13,077 nt of DNA from CAZLGC01 sp964559275 (GCA_964559275.1 CAZLGC010000033.1:1-13077); one strand, 5' to 3'. Positions 5,155-12,232 are shown, numbered from the stretch's first letter. Numbers and translations: made by a program. The notes: generated by a model from the letters alone, not told the origin.

Positions 5155-6633
5155 ATGTCGCGGGCAAATATCTTGTTTTGGTCAGCTACTTCATTTATTT
5201 GTGGGGTTGGACTGGCTTCCTGGGTAGTAGTGCCAAGTTGGTTAAGTCTGCTGGTCTTAGCTGTCGGGATTACTATCCTGGTAGTTTTTTGGGATAGCCG
5301 TAAACTGCTGGTGATTGGTAGCTGCCTAATATTTTGTGCGTTAGGGGTCTTTGTGTTTACTTCGCGGCAACAGCTTACCCCTGATCATGTTAGTCAGTTC
5401 AATGATAGCGAAGAAGTTACAATTATCGGCCAAGTTTCGGCTCCGCCGGAGCGACGCAGCAGCAACACCAAGCTGGAATTTGAAGTCCGGGAAGTGGACG
5501 GTAACCTGGCTAGCGGTTTAGTCTTGGTTTCTGTACCTAGATACCCTCGCTATGAATATGGCGACGAGTTAAAGATTACCGGCAAACTACAAACACCAGC
5601 CGAGTTCCCCGATTTTTCCTACAAAGACTATTTAGCCCGATATCAGATACATTCGGTAATGTATTTTGCAACAGTCGAAAAGTTGGCGGACGGAAAGAAC
5701 CTGTTTGTCTGGAAACTGAAGGATTACTTTAAGCACTCTTTACAGTCATTCTTGCCGGAACCCGAAGCTGGTTTTGCCCAACGTTTGCTACTGGGAGAGA
5801 GGCGGGCTATGTCCGAAGAAGTCTTGGAGAATTTCAAAAAGACCGGGACAATGCACGTGGTCGCTATCTCCGGTTATCACGTAACAATTATATCGACTTT
5901 GCTATTGTTGCTGGCGCGACCGCTGGGGAGGCGTCTGTCATTTGTAGTGGCGGTTACGGCTATCGGCTTCTACGCCGTCCTTACCGGGGGTAGTGCCTCC
6001 GTGGTACGAGCGGCAGTGATGGGAACTCTGGTGCTACTGTCGATCCAGGCAGGGCGCACTGCCAGCTTGAGGAATAGTTTGGTCTTAGTGGCGGCTGTGA
6101 TGCTAGTATTCAATCCGATGCTATTGCGCTATGACGTCGGTTTCCAGTTGTCATTTCTGGCGGTGATCGGGATTGCTTACGTTTCACCCTGGTTGGAAAA
6201 GGCTTTTGGCTGGTTGCCTAACGTATTGGCGTTTCGCGATTCAGTTGTGATAACAATATCGGCGATGGTGACGACGCTGCCGCTTTCGATCTACCACTTC
6301 GGTCGCTTGGCTGTGATTTCGCCGCTGGTCAATTTTGTGCTGCTGCCTTCGATCCCGCTTGATATGGGATTAGCTTTTCTAACTTCGACGGGAGGCATGA
6401 TTAGCAGCAAACTAGGTCATTTGTTGGCTCTGCCGACCTGGCTGTCTTTTCGCTACGGTACCGAAGTGGTCGCCTGGGGTGCCAAGGTACCGGGAGCATA
6501 CTTTGATGTAGCTAAGATTGGTTGGGGTTGGTTGGTAGTGATGTACGGGGGGATTGGGTTTCTCTTATTCTTTCTTAATGAAAGACAAAATCTGAACCCA
6601 AAATTTAAAACTCAAAAGAAGTCGAAAAATTAA
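5155..6633 (+). CDS. comEC: ComEC/Rec2 competence protein, membrane channel part
   Basis: ComEC forms the inner-membrane channel that takes up single-stranded DNA in natural transformation. From the ATG at 5155 the protein is 492 residues: three N-terminal membrane segments, a soluble OB-like region (DUF4131, about residues 80-190), then the Competence domain with HVVAISGYH (234-242), VVRAAVMGTLV, and YDVGFQLSFLAVIGI, followed by more membrane helices. The usual C-terminal metallo-beta-lactamase domain is absent and is encoded by the next ORF in the same frame. The last residues (LNPKFKTQKKSKN) are encoded by the left half of an inverted repeat, so the repeat provides the new end. The track also allows a TTG start at 5113, which I reject. 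This gene suggests DNA uptake for nucleotides or recombination. Confidence 0.93.
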   Translation: MSRANILFWSATSFICGVGLASWVVVPSWLSLLVLAVGITILVVFWDSRKLLVIGSCLIFCALGVFVFTSRQQLTPDHVSQFNDSEEVTIIGQVSAPPERRSSNTKLEFEVREVDGNLASGLVLVSVPRYPRYEYGDELKITGKLQTPAEFPDFSYKDYLARYQIHSVMYFATVEKLADGKNLFVWKLKDYFKHSLQSFLPEPEAGFAQRLLLGERRAMSEEVLENFKKTGTMHVVAISGYHVTIISTLLLLLARPLGRRLSFVVAVTAIGFYAVLTGGSASVVRAAVMGTLVLLSIQAGRTASLRNSLVLVAAVMLVFNPMLLRYDVGFQLSFLAVIGIAYVSPWLEKAFGWLPNVLAFRDSVVITISAMVTTLPLSIYHFGRLAVISPLVNFVLLPSIPLDMGLAFLTSTGGMISSKLGHLLALPTWLSFRYGTEVVAWGAKVPGAYFDVAKIGWGWLVVMYGGIGFLLFFLNERQNLNPKFKTQKKSKN

Positions 6634-6650
6634 TTTTTAAACTTTGGGTT
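6595..6650 (+). repeat. Inverted repeat at the comEC split
   Basis: AACCCAAA (6595-6602) pairs with TTTGGGTT (6643-6650), and after one mismatch TTTAAAA (6604-6610) pairs with TTTTAAA (6635-6641), closing a 24-nt AT-rich loop. The TAA that ends the first comEC ORF (6631-6633) lies in the loop. The 'AAACTCAAAA' wording resembles the repeat at 12240-12344, suggesting a shared family of AT-rich intergenic inverted repeats. Confidence 0.65.
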
Positions 6651-6675
6651 TCTTTTTAATTTCAAATTTAATATT

Positions 6676-7497
6676 TTGCGATTGATTTATTACACAATAT
6701 TATTTTTGGGTATAGCCTTGGCGCTATTGGTGATTGCTAACCATCAGGCACGAGATCACGTGACCGAAATTGTATTTCTGGATATCGGCCAGGGGGACGC
6801 TATCTTGATACAGCGGGGGACTACGCAGATTCTGGTGGATGGTGGGCCTGATGCCGGGGTGGTTGCCAAGCTGGGAAAATATATGCCCTTCTGGGACCGG
6901 GCGATTGAAATGGTTATCCTCTCGCACGCTCACTCCGATCATTATGCTGGACTGATTGATGTTTTCGACCGTTTCCAGGTGAAACAGTTTGTTTGGAGCG
7001 GGGCCGAGGAAGAGGCTGAGGATTTTGAGGTCTTTCTAGAAATGTTAGCAGCGGAAAACTGTTCAGTTCAGTTGGCTTCCAAGGACCGGGATTTTCGGCT
7101 GGGTGAAATTTACCTCGATGTGCTTTTTCCTCTCATTCCCGACCAGTTTTTGGATCAAAGTGAGGAGAATCTGAATAATACATCCATAGTTATCAAAGTT
7201 TCCTCACCGGAGAAATCTGTTTTGCTGACCGGCGACGCCGAGATTCCTGTCGAAGAAGAGCTGTTGAGATATCCTGTCTATGTCTCGGCAGAAATTCTCA
7301 AAGCAGGACATCACGGTAGTAAAACTTCATCAAGTGAACTTTTTATATCGGCTGTGGACCCGGTGGAAGTGGTGTTTTGCGCCGGCGAGGGCAACAAGTT
7401 CAACCATCCATCCAGCCAAGTTGTTGACAGGTTTCAATTTCTTGATATTTCTACCATTACATTATTTGAATCCGGAGATGTCACTCGTCCGCTTTGA
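6676..7497 (+). CDS. ComEC-type metallo-beta-lactamase domain protein
   Basis: The 273 residues start with one hydrophobic segment (about 4-20) followed by a metallo-beta-lactamase fold: VFLDIGQGDAILI, LVDGG, the metal motif H84-x-H86-x-D88-H89 (HAHSDH), LLTGDAE with D187, and GHHGS (211-215), then NKFNHPS near the end. This order is that of the ComEC C-terminal domain, thought to act on the incoming DNA strand or its product. It is in the same frame as comEC and separated from it by one TAA and 42 nt. No ATG is available: the start is TTG at 6676 or 6682, or readthrough of the TAA, since the frame stays open from that stop. The N-terminal helix would keep the domain at the membrane next to the channel. 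Confidence 0.88.
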   Translation: MRLIYYTILFLGIALALLVIANHQARDHVTEIVFLDIGQGDAILIQRGTTQILVDGGPDAGVVAKLGKYMPFWDRAIEMVILSHAHSDHYAGLIDVFDRFQVKQFVWSGAEEEAEDFEVFLEMLAAENCSVQLASKDRDFRLGEIYLDVLFPLIPDQFLDQSEENLNNTSIVIKVSSPEKSVLLTGDAEIPVEEELLRYPVYVSAEILKAGHHGSKTSSSELFISAVDPVEVVFCAGEGNKFNHPSSQVVDRFQFLDISTITLFESGDVTRPL

Positions 7498-7503
7498 GAT
7501 AAT

Positions 7504-7524
7504 AAGCTTCCGACTAGCTTTTTT
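7504..7524 (+). terminator. Weak intrinsic terminator after the comEC unit
   Basis: AAGCT (7504-7508) pairs with AGCTT (7516-7520), and T continues to 7524. The stem is only 5 bp, so termination is probably partial. Confidence 0.4.
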
Positions 7525-7533
7525 CACTGATTG

Positions 7534-7542
7534 TGTTACGAT
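7534..7542 (+). promoter_or_regulatory. Possible extended -10 before the glycosyltransferase
   Basis: TGT followed by TACGAT (7537-7542) fits an extended -10 (TGnTAtaAT). No -35 is evident. Transcription would start about 3 nt before the ATG at 7552, giving an almost leaderless mRNA, which would explain the missing Shine-Dalgarno. Confidence 0.35.
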
Positions 7543-7551
7543 ATCCTAAAT

Positions 7552-8691
7552 ATGACATCCAAAGATTCTAAAAAAATTCTGTTTCTGCCAGTTTCTATCG
7601 GCTCCGGTCACGTGCAGGCAGCAGAGGCTCTTGAGGCTGCTCTCAAGCATCAGCGTCCTGACTGGCAATACGAAATAGTTGATGTTCTCAAACATGTCAA
7701 TCCTTTGATGAAGGGTATTTATAAGGATTGGTATATGTTTGCTATTCGCCGGGCGCCGGTGGCTTGGAAATTTATTTATAAAGAGACGGAAGATTTCAAG
7801 AAGTACCAGCAGATATTGAACAAACCGCGGTTTTTCATGGAGGAGATGAACTCGTGGCAGCTGGAGCGTCTGATCAAAAAATATAATCCGGATATAATAG
7901 TCAATACCCATTTCTTTCCGCTTAGCTTGACTTCTTATTGGAATCGTTTCAATGATAAATTAGATTTTGCCAACCTGGCGGTAGTTACGGACCACGGGGC
8001 GCATCGTTTTTGGGTTCAGCCGGGTGTCGATAGATACTACGTAGCTAATCCAGAAGTATCCGCTTACATTGAGACCTATGGGGTCAATCCCGGTATCACC
8101 GAAGAATGGGGTATCCCCATAGAAGAGAGATTCACTGCCAGCTACAATCGGCGCGAGCTGCAAAAAGAACTGAAATTGGAACCCAAGAAACCGTCGTTAC
8201 TAATGATAACCGATAACATCGAGCCAGTAGTTATTCCCAAGTTAATAAAAGCTCTGACCAGGTACCCGAAGCCGTTACAGGGTTTCATTATCAACGGCAA
8301 ATCTCGGTCCCGGGCCAAAATCAGAAAATTGCTCGGCAACAAAATTGGTCCGCTGCGGGTTATTGACCGGGTACCAGATTTGGAGAAGTACTACGCTACG
8401 GCTGATGTCCTGGTCTCTAAGCCGGGTGGCCTGACCGTTTCGGAAAGCATGGCGATGGGGTTACCGATGATAGTTGTCAATCCGCTGATGGGGCAAGAGG
8501 AGCAAAATCGCGATTACCTTCTGGAAAACGGAGTGGCTCTCTCAGCCAATATTCCGGATTTGCTTGATTACAAACTGGAGCAGTTTTTTCAGGACAAAGA
8601 CTTGCGGCGCAAATTGGAAACTAATATCAAGAAACTGGCTCGTCCTCAAGCTGCTGTTAATATCGCTAAAGATATCATTAAAAATTTCTAA
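7552..8691 (+). CDS. Glycosyltransferase, MGDG synthase / UgtP-like (GT28)
   Basis: The 379-residue protein opens with ILFLPVSIGSGHVQAAEAL; G17-x-G-H20 is the acceptor-side loop of the monogalactosyldiacylglycerol synthase N-terminal domain. The C-terminal half has the GT28 nucleotide-sugar site VSKPGGLTVSESMAMGLP (G292-G293, E298) followed by NPLMGQEEQNRDYLLENG, as in UgtP and MurG relatives. These enzymes move a sugar from a UDP or related donor to a membrane lipid; the acceptor here is unknown and the cell-side location is the inner face of the membrane. The ATG at 7552 is preferred over a TTG at 7531 because it sits at the family's start. It ends 4 nt before adenylate kinase, so the two are probably translated from one mRNA. 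Confidence 0.85.
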   Translation: MTSKDSKKILFLPVSIGSGHVQAAEALEAALKHQRPDWQYEIVDVLKHVNPLMKGIYKDWYMFAIRRAPVAWKFIYKETEDFKKYQQILNKPRFFMEEMNSWQLERLIKKYNPDIIVNTHFFPLSLTSYWNRFNDKLDFANLAVVTDHGAHRFWVQPGVDRYYVANPEVSAYIETYGVNPGITEEWGIPIEERFTASYNRRELQKELKLEPKKPSLLMITDNIEPVVIPKLIKALTRYPKPLQGFIINGKSRSRAKIRKLLGNKIGPLRVIDRVPDLEKYYATADVLVSKPGGLTVSESMAMGLPMIVVNPLMGQEEQNRDYLLENGVALSANIPDLLDYKLEQFFQDKDLRRKLETNIKKLARPQAAVNIAKDIIKNF

Positions 8692-8695
8692 AACT

Positions 8696-9334
8696 ATGAA
8701 ACTTGCTTTCATCGGCCCTCCTGGTTCCGGCAAAGGAACATATGCCCAGCGGGTCGGCCCCAAACTGGGTATTCCTCAAATCAGTACTGGCGATTTATTG
8801 CGCGAAGAGGTTGCCAAAAAAACGGAGATAGGTAAAAAGATTAAGGATACAATGGAATCCGGAGAGCTTGTATCTGACGATATCGTTGCCGAGCTTCTCA
8901 AAAAAAGGCTGGATCAGCCGGACGCCCAAAAGGGATTCATTCTTGATGGCTATCCCAGGAATCGTGTCCAGGCCGAAGCCCTGGAAGAAATTACCGGCCT
9001 TGATAAGGTTGTAAACCTGGTTGTGCCCGATGAAATAGTAATATATCGGTTAGGTGGCCGGAGAACCTGCGGCGACTGTGACACTTTGTTCAACATCAAT
9101 ACAATGGCTCCCAAAAAAGAGGGGATTTGTGATGAGTGCGGTGGCGAATTAATCCAGCGTAAAGATGATACTCCGGAGGTTATCAAAGACAGACTACAAA
9201 CTTATGAAAATGAGACGAAACCGATCATAGACTTCTATCGCGATAAGGGATTGCTGGTTGATGTTCAGTGCGACGAAGCTGATATCCCTCCGGAGGTGAT
9301 AGTAGAGAAAATTATGGAAAAATTAGGAAACTAG
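8696..9334 (+). CDS. adk: Adenylate kinase
   Basis: Adenylate kinase interconverts ATP + AMP and 2 ADP in the cytosol. The 212-residue protein has the P-loop GPPGSGKGT (7-15), STGDLLR, the GFILDGYPRN motif and the LID domain with four cysteines C125, C128, C145 and C148, the zinc-binding form. DRLQTYENETKPIIDFYRDKG and the terminal helix are standard. The ATG at 8696, 4 nt after the preceding stop, gives the canonical N-terminus; extending upstream to 8564 only adds the overlap with the glycosyltransferase. A perfect terminator follows. It is a housekeeping enzyme of the usual length. Confidence 0.98.
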   Translation: MKLAFIGPPGSGKGTYAQRVGPKLGIPQISTGDLLREEVAKKTEIGKKIKDTMESGELVSDDIVAELLKKRLDQPDAQKGFILDGYPRNRVQAEALEEITGLDKVVNLVVPDEIVIYRLGGRRTCGDCDTLFNINTMAPKKEGICDECGGELIQRKDDTPEVIKDRLQTYENETKPIIDFYRDKGLLVDVQCDEADIPPEVIVEKIMEKLGN

Positions 9335-9339
9335 AATAG

Positions 9340-9369
9340 AAAACGAGGTTGCCATGGCGACCTCGTTTT
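9340..9369 (+). terminator. Intrinsic terminator of adk
   Basis: AAAACGAGGT (9340-9349) and ACCTCGTTTT (9360-9369) are perfectly complementary, with further pairing in the short TGCCATGGCG centre. A and T flanks make it usable in both directions. Confidence 0.92.
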
Positions 9370-9373
9370 AGTT

Positions 9374-9402
9374 TTGACAACCAAAACGGGTTTTGTTAGT
9401 CT
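9374..9402 (+). promoter_or_regulatory. Promoter of the 108-residue unknown gene
   Basis: A perfect TTGACA (9374-9379), a 17-bp spacer and a poor TAGTCT (9397-9402) helped by an upstream TG (9394-9395). A better-looking TATAAT at 9418-9423 lies too close: starting from it would remove the ribosome binding site at 9425-9432. Confidence 0.5.
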
Positions 9403-9436
9403 CCACAATATCATGCGTATAATGAAAGGAGGTTTT

Positions 9437-9763
9437 ATGGAGGATTTTTTCTCGTCCGATATCCTGCAATTGCTTGATTTTCTCTTGTTAGCAAAGAACC
9501 CTGGTCTTCGTGAAGCGGTACTGACTGTGCGCTATTCGGTCAGGCAGAGCGAGATAGGCAAACTGAAAGAGCAACTGCCGGATGGGCTCACTTATCGGCA
9601 GCTGCAGGCCGGCCAAGCGCATCTGTGGCAGGGGGCATTTGGTGCTTGGCGAATAGATCTGCGTGTTGCGGGTGAACCTGTTATGCCTTGCTGGTCAGCT
9701 GAACTTAGGCTTACAACCAGTGAAATTCCGCCTCTGCTGGCGGAATTATTCGACCGTGAATGA
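9437..9763 (+). CDS. Unknown small protein, 108 aa
   Basis: I do not recognise this protein. It is a soluble mixed protein of 108 residues with an acidic, Leu-rich N-terminal helix (about 5-30: FSSDILQLLDFLLLAKNP), a charged middle (SEIGKLKEQLPDGLTYRQLQ), and a Trp-containing beta-like half (AFGAWRIDLRVAG, CWSAELRLTTSE). There is no signal peptide or membrane segment. The ATG at 9437 is decided by the strong AAAGGAGG (9425-9432) 4 nt before it; an upstream TTG at 9374 is inside the promoter. It has its own promoter and terminator, so it is a single-gene unit, and the same layout is repeated for the next gene. Confidence 0.75.
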   Translation: MEDFFSSDILQLLDFLLLAKNPGLREAVLTVRYSVRQSEIGKLKEQLPDGLTYRQLQAGQAHLWQGAFGAWRIDLRVAGEPVMPCWSAELRLTTSEIPPLLAELFDRE

Positions 9764-9774
9764 AGAAACCAAAT

Positions 9775-9800
9775 ACCGCTGACCTTACGGTCGGCGGTTT
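9775..9800 (+). terminator. Intrinsic terminator
   Basis: ACCGCTGACC (9775-9784) pairs with GGTCGGCGGT (9789-9798, one G-U) around TTAC, followed by TT (T-tract 9798-9800). The T-tract is short but the stem is strong. Confidence 0.75.
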
Positions 9801-9803
9801 GAA

Positions 9804-9832
9804 TTGACAGGCTCTACCATTAATGCTTTTAT
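9804..9832 (+). promoter_or_regulatory. Promoter of the 86-residue unknown gene
   Basis: A perfect TTGACA (9804-9809), a 17-bp spacer and TTTTAT (9827-9832) with TGC just before it, fitting an extended -10. The arrangement mirrors the promoter at 9374-9402. Confidence 0.55.
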
Positions 9833-9859
9833 CTAATTAAAGTTTGAAGGAGGTGATTT

Positions 9860-10120
9860 ATGACATTGTCTGATATAGAAGCGTTGGCTCGGAAATTCAG
9901 AATCGAGAAATTGGCGGATACGATAGTGGTTGATGAAGACGGGATGGAGGCTGTTGGCACTGACCAGCGGCGCAGCCGAATTGAAGAGATTCTCTCGGAG
10001 GAGCTTGGCAGCCCCACGTCTCCGCCCACCAATGTTACCTTTTGGCGAACTGAATCCTGTGACGCCATGATAATCAACGAGGGTGTTCGCCTGACAACTG
10101 TTGTTGCTTTGCGCGGATAA
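9860..10120 (+). CDS. Unknown small acidic protein, 86 aa
   Basis: I do not recognise this protein. It has 86 residues, mostly helical and acidic at first (DIEALARKFRIEKLADTIVVDEDGMEAVG, then RRSRIEEILSEELG), a Pro/Thr linker (SPTSPPTN) and a C-terminal beta-like part with a single Cys. No signal peptide or membrane segment is visible. The start is certain: AAGGAGGTGAT (9847-9857) is an 11-nt match to the anti-Shine-Dalgarno, one of the strongest possible sites, 2 nt before the ATG counted from its full length. With its own promoter and terminator it seems built for high expression, unlike most genes nearby, which lack a ribosome binding site. Confidence 0.75.
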   Translation: MTLSDIEALARKFRIEKLADTIVVDEDGMEAVGTDQRRSRIEEILSEELGSPTSPPTNVTFWRTESCDAMIINEGVRLTTVVALRG

Positions 10121-10135
10121 TGAATCCGCGTCGCG

Positions 10136-10160
10136 ACCGTCGAATTTTTTCGACGGTTTT
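10136..10160 (+). terminator. Terminator between convergent genes
   Basis: ACCGTCGA (10136-10143) pairs with TCGACGGT (10150-10157) around a T-rich 6-nt loop, followed by TTT. It ends the plus-strand 86-residue gene; the minus-strand kinase gene stops at 10159, inside the T-tract. Confidence 0.8.
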
Positions 10161-10707
10161 ACTTTGGCGGCAATTTTTTGACTATGATGTCAGCGATTTC
10201 CTCCGGGTTCTTGTCGTCTGTGTTGACTATCAGGTCGTAAACTCCAATGTCATTAGTATCAATGCCGTAAATCTCTTTGTAAATTTGGCGGTCATTTTCG
10301 TCCCGCTCGGCGTTTTTCTGCATAGCTTCACGGGCACTGATGTCATCGCGGCCGCCCAGGCGCTGCGCCCGGACTTCATCGCTGGTCTCCAGGAAAACCG
10401 TGAAAACTTGCACCCCCTTGTCTTTCACTAGAAAAGGGAGGACTCGGCTCTGGGCGATGGCATTTTTTGATTGCAGTTCAGTCAGAACTTGGTCATCAAT
10501 TTTTTTATCAAGTTCAGGGTGTTGGCGTCGGTATTCCATGAGTTTATCCTGATCACCCAATTTCTTATTGGTGATTCCGGCTTCAGAAACAGCTTGGCGG
10601 AAAATTTGCCCGGAATCAATGATCGGTCGTTGCAGTTTACTCTGTAGTTTTTTAATAATGGTAGATTTGCCGCTACCAGATTTGCCGTTTACGATAATTG
10701 GAATCAT
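10159..10707 (-). CDS. Cytidylate kinase, archaeal-type (Cmk-like)
   Basis: The 182-residue P-loop kinase most resembles the short archaeal type of CMP/dCMP kinase. It has IIVNGKSGSGKST (P-loop 8-16), DSGQIFRQAVSEAGI, the HPELDKKIDDQ helix, a lid helix with RLGGRDDISAREAMQKNAERDENDRQIYKEIYGIDTND, and VYDLIVNTDDKNPEEIADII. The order and wording of 'ERDENDR..YKEIYGID...D..VYDLIVNT' is the archaeal Cmk pattern. It would phosphorylate CMP or dCMP, feeding the CTP pool; other small nucleotide kinases (AAA-type) cannot be excluded. No Shine-Dalgarno precedes the ATG at 10707. A promoter lies at 10731-10758. It is divergent from the lipoprotein gene and convergent with the 86-residue gene. Confidence 0.78.
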   Translation of the reverse strand: MIPIIVNGKSGSGKSTIIKKLQSKLQRPIIDSGQIFRQAVSEAGITNKKLGDQDKLMEYRRQHPELDKKIDDQVLTELQSKNAIAQSRVLPFLVKDKGVQVFTVFLETSDEVRAQRLGGRDDISAREAMQKNAERDENDRQIYKEIYGIDTNDIGVYDLIVNTDDKNPEEIADIIVKKLPPK

Positions 10708-10730
10708 AAAATTCAGTTAAGTTCATGGTT

Positions 10731-10758
10731 ATTTTAGCTTAAATGTGAGAAAGGTCAA
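10731..10758 (-). promoter_or_regulatory. Promoter of the cytidylate kinase gene
   Basis: On the minus strand, TTGACC (10758-10753), a 16-bp spacer and TAAAAT (10736-10731), 5 of 6 matches in each box. Start is expected near 10724, giving a leader of under 20 nt. Confidence 0.7.
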
Positions 10759-10787
10759 TTGGTTAAAAGTCAGCTTTTTGCTAATAT
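10759..10787 (+). promoter_or_regulatory. Promoter of the lipoprotein gene
   Basis: TTGGTT (10759-10764), a 17-bp spacer and TAATAT (10782-10787), start near 10794. Its -35 abuts the -35 of the divergent kinase promoter (10753-10758), so the two probably compete or share control. Confidence 0.5.
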
Positions 10788-10811
10788 GTAGTTATCAGTT
10801 AACTAAATTTC

Positions 10812-11942
10812 ATGCGAAAACTCTTTTTATCACTGCTCCTGATAGCTGCCCTGGTTATACTTGGGGCTGGTTGCGACCAGGGTCAGGATGCTGCTGATCT
10901 CAGCGAGACTGAAGTCAGTGAAAGATCATCCAATCAAATTGACCCCGCCAATCAGTTCGGTTGGTTGACCGGCGGGGGAGGAGATGAGGAGTATGAACTT
11001 ATTCGCGATATTGGGGGCGGCTGGGCTCGTCCTCATCTAGGCGGAGCTGTTTGGGATATTGTTCAGAATGAAGAGGGCGGCGATTACGATTTTGAGATCA
11101 TGGACGAGATTGTTAATGATTCACAAGCCGCTGGAGTTAATTTGCTCATTACGATTTGGCCGTTTGCTGAGTGGGATCAGGCTGGCCGCAGCGATGTTGC
11201 TAATTGTGCTGTTCCCGGCAACGATGAATTTCTGCCTCGTTCCGGCAAAGAGGTCGGAGAAACTTATTTGCCCCAGCATCGTTGCAATCCGAATGACTGG
11301 CAAGCTTACCATGATTTCGTGGTTGCATTGGTGGAGCGCTATGATGGAGACGGTATTAATGACATGCCTGGCCTAGCCTACCCAATAAAATATTGGGAAG
11401 TGATGAATGAACCGGATTTGAGCGGCCCTGGCCTGACTTTCTATAAGCAGACGCCGCGGGATTATGCCGATCTTCTAGAACACACTTACAACGATGTCAA
11501 AGATGCCGATTTAGAGGCACAAGTTCTGATTGCCGGTGCCGCCGGCGGTGATCCAGAATTTCTGCAGTTCTATGAAACCATGTTCACCGAAGTTCCTCAG
11601 AGCACCAGTTCCTTTGATATAGGCAATGTTCACTGTATCTCCAACGATCAGGCAACCCAGGATTTTAATGTCAAACCGTATCAGGAAATGTTGGGTAGAT
11701 TTAACGCTGATCAGTCAATCTGGGTCACCGAAGCAGAAGCTCTTTATGGTAACTCCAAGGAAGCTAATATCGAAAACACCAAAACTAGTACTAGAAATGC
11801 ATTATCCGAAGGGGCAGAGAAGATTTTCTATACCACCTTCATGTTGACCGGGGGAGGGCCTGGTTCTGGTCCGCCCCCACCGGGAACGGGGCCGGAAATG
11901 GATTCAGCCGAGTTCAAGGAAATAATTAACAGTATAAATTAA
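10812..11942 (+). CDS. Lipoprotein glycoside hydrolase, clan A-like
   Basis: The 376-residue protein has a lipoprotein signal peptide (hydrophobic core 4-20, lipobox LGAGC with C21 as the lipidated Cys), a disordered linker to about residue 45, then a TIM-barrel-like domain. In clan A glycosidases a WxxxNEP motif after strand 4 holds the acid/base, here WEVMNEPD with E200; the nucleophile after strand 7 would be E307 in IWVTEAEAL. LLITIWPFAEWDQ and the large HRCNPNDWQAYHDFVVALVERYDG helix fit the family. The C-terminal end has a Gly/Pro-rich loop (about 348-363). The enzyme would act on an outside sugar polymer while anchored to the membrane; substrate is unknown. It looks complete, although no Shine-Dalgarno is seen. 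Confidence 0.82.
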   Translation: MRKLFLSLLLIAALVILGAGCDQGQDAADLSETEVSERSSNQIDPANQFGWLTGGGGDEEYELIRDIGGGWARPHLGGAVWDIVQNEEGGDYDFEIMDEIVNDSQAAGVNLLITIWPFAEWDQAGRSDVANCAVPGNDEFLPRSGKEVGETYLPQHRCNPNDWQAYHDFVVALVERYDGDGINDMPGLAYPIKYWEVMNEPDLSGPGLTFYKQTPRDYADLLEHTYNDVKDADLEAQVLIAGAAGGDPEFLQFYETMFTEVPQSTSSFDIGNVHCISNDQATQDFNVKPYQEMLGRFNADQSIWVTEAEALYGNSKEANIENTKTSTRNALSEGAEKIFYTTFMLTGGGPGSGPPPPGTGPEMDSAEFKEIINSIN

Positions 11943-11947
11943 AACTA

Positions 11948-12232
11948 ATGTCACATCACGACGAGAAGCATTTCACGGCCGAGCAGGCCAAGGAGATAGG
12001 AGAGAAGCTGGGAATCGATTGGAGTAAATGGGATGTGGAGCAGTTCCGGCGGGGAATGGACGTTGAGCTGGAGCATGGCAAAGTTGATCCCAACACCAAT
12101 GTCAGCGACGACGATCCTTTGGTCACCGGTAAGATTGCCTTGGCACATCTAAATGAAATTCCGGATTATTATGATCGCTTGGATGAAATGGAAGAAGAAG
12201 GGGAGAAGTATTGGGAAGAGCAGGCTAAATAG
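11948..12232 (+). CDS. DUF5661 family protein
   Basis: The 94-residue protein matches the DUF5661 pattern as I remember it: FTAEQAKEIGEKLGIDWSKWDVEQFRRGMDVELEHGKVDPNTNVSDDDPLVTGKIALAHLNEIPDYYDRL, without gaps. It is small, acidic and helical, common in Patescibacteria and some phages, and of unknown function. The conserved His in 'ELEHG' and 'ALAHLNE' could bind metal, but that is a guess. It lies 5 nt after the glycosidase gene with no ribosome binding site, so it is likely co-transcribed with it. A terminator follows at 12301-12333. Confidence 0.78.
   Translation: MSHHDEKHFTAEQAKEIGEKLGIDWSKWDVEQFRRGMDVELEHGKVDPNTNVSDDDPLVTGKIALAHLNEIPDYYDRLDEMEEEGEKYWEEQAK

Noticed and set aside
8564..8695. 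44-residue N-terminal extension of adenylate kinase
   Set aside because: It overlaps the glycosyltransferase gene in another frame; the family starts at the ATG at 8696.
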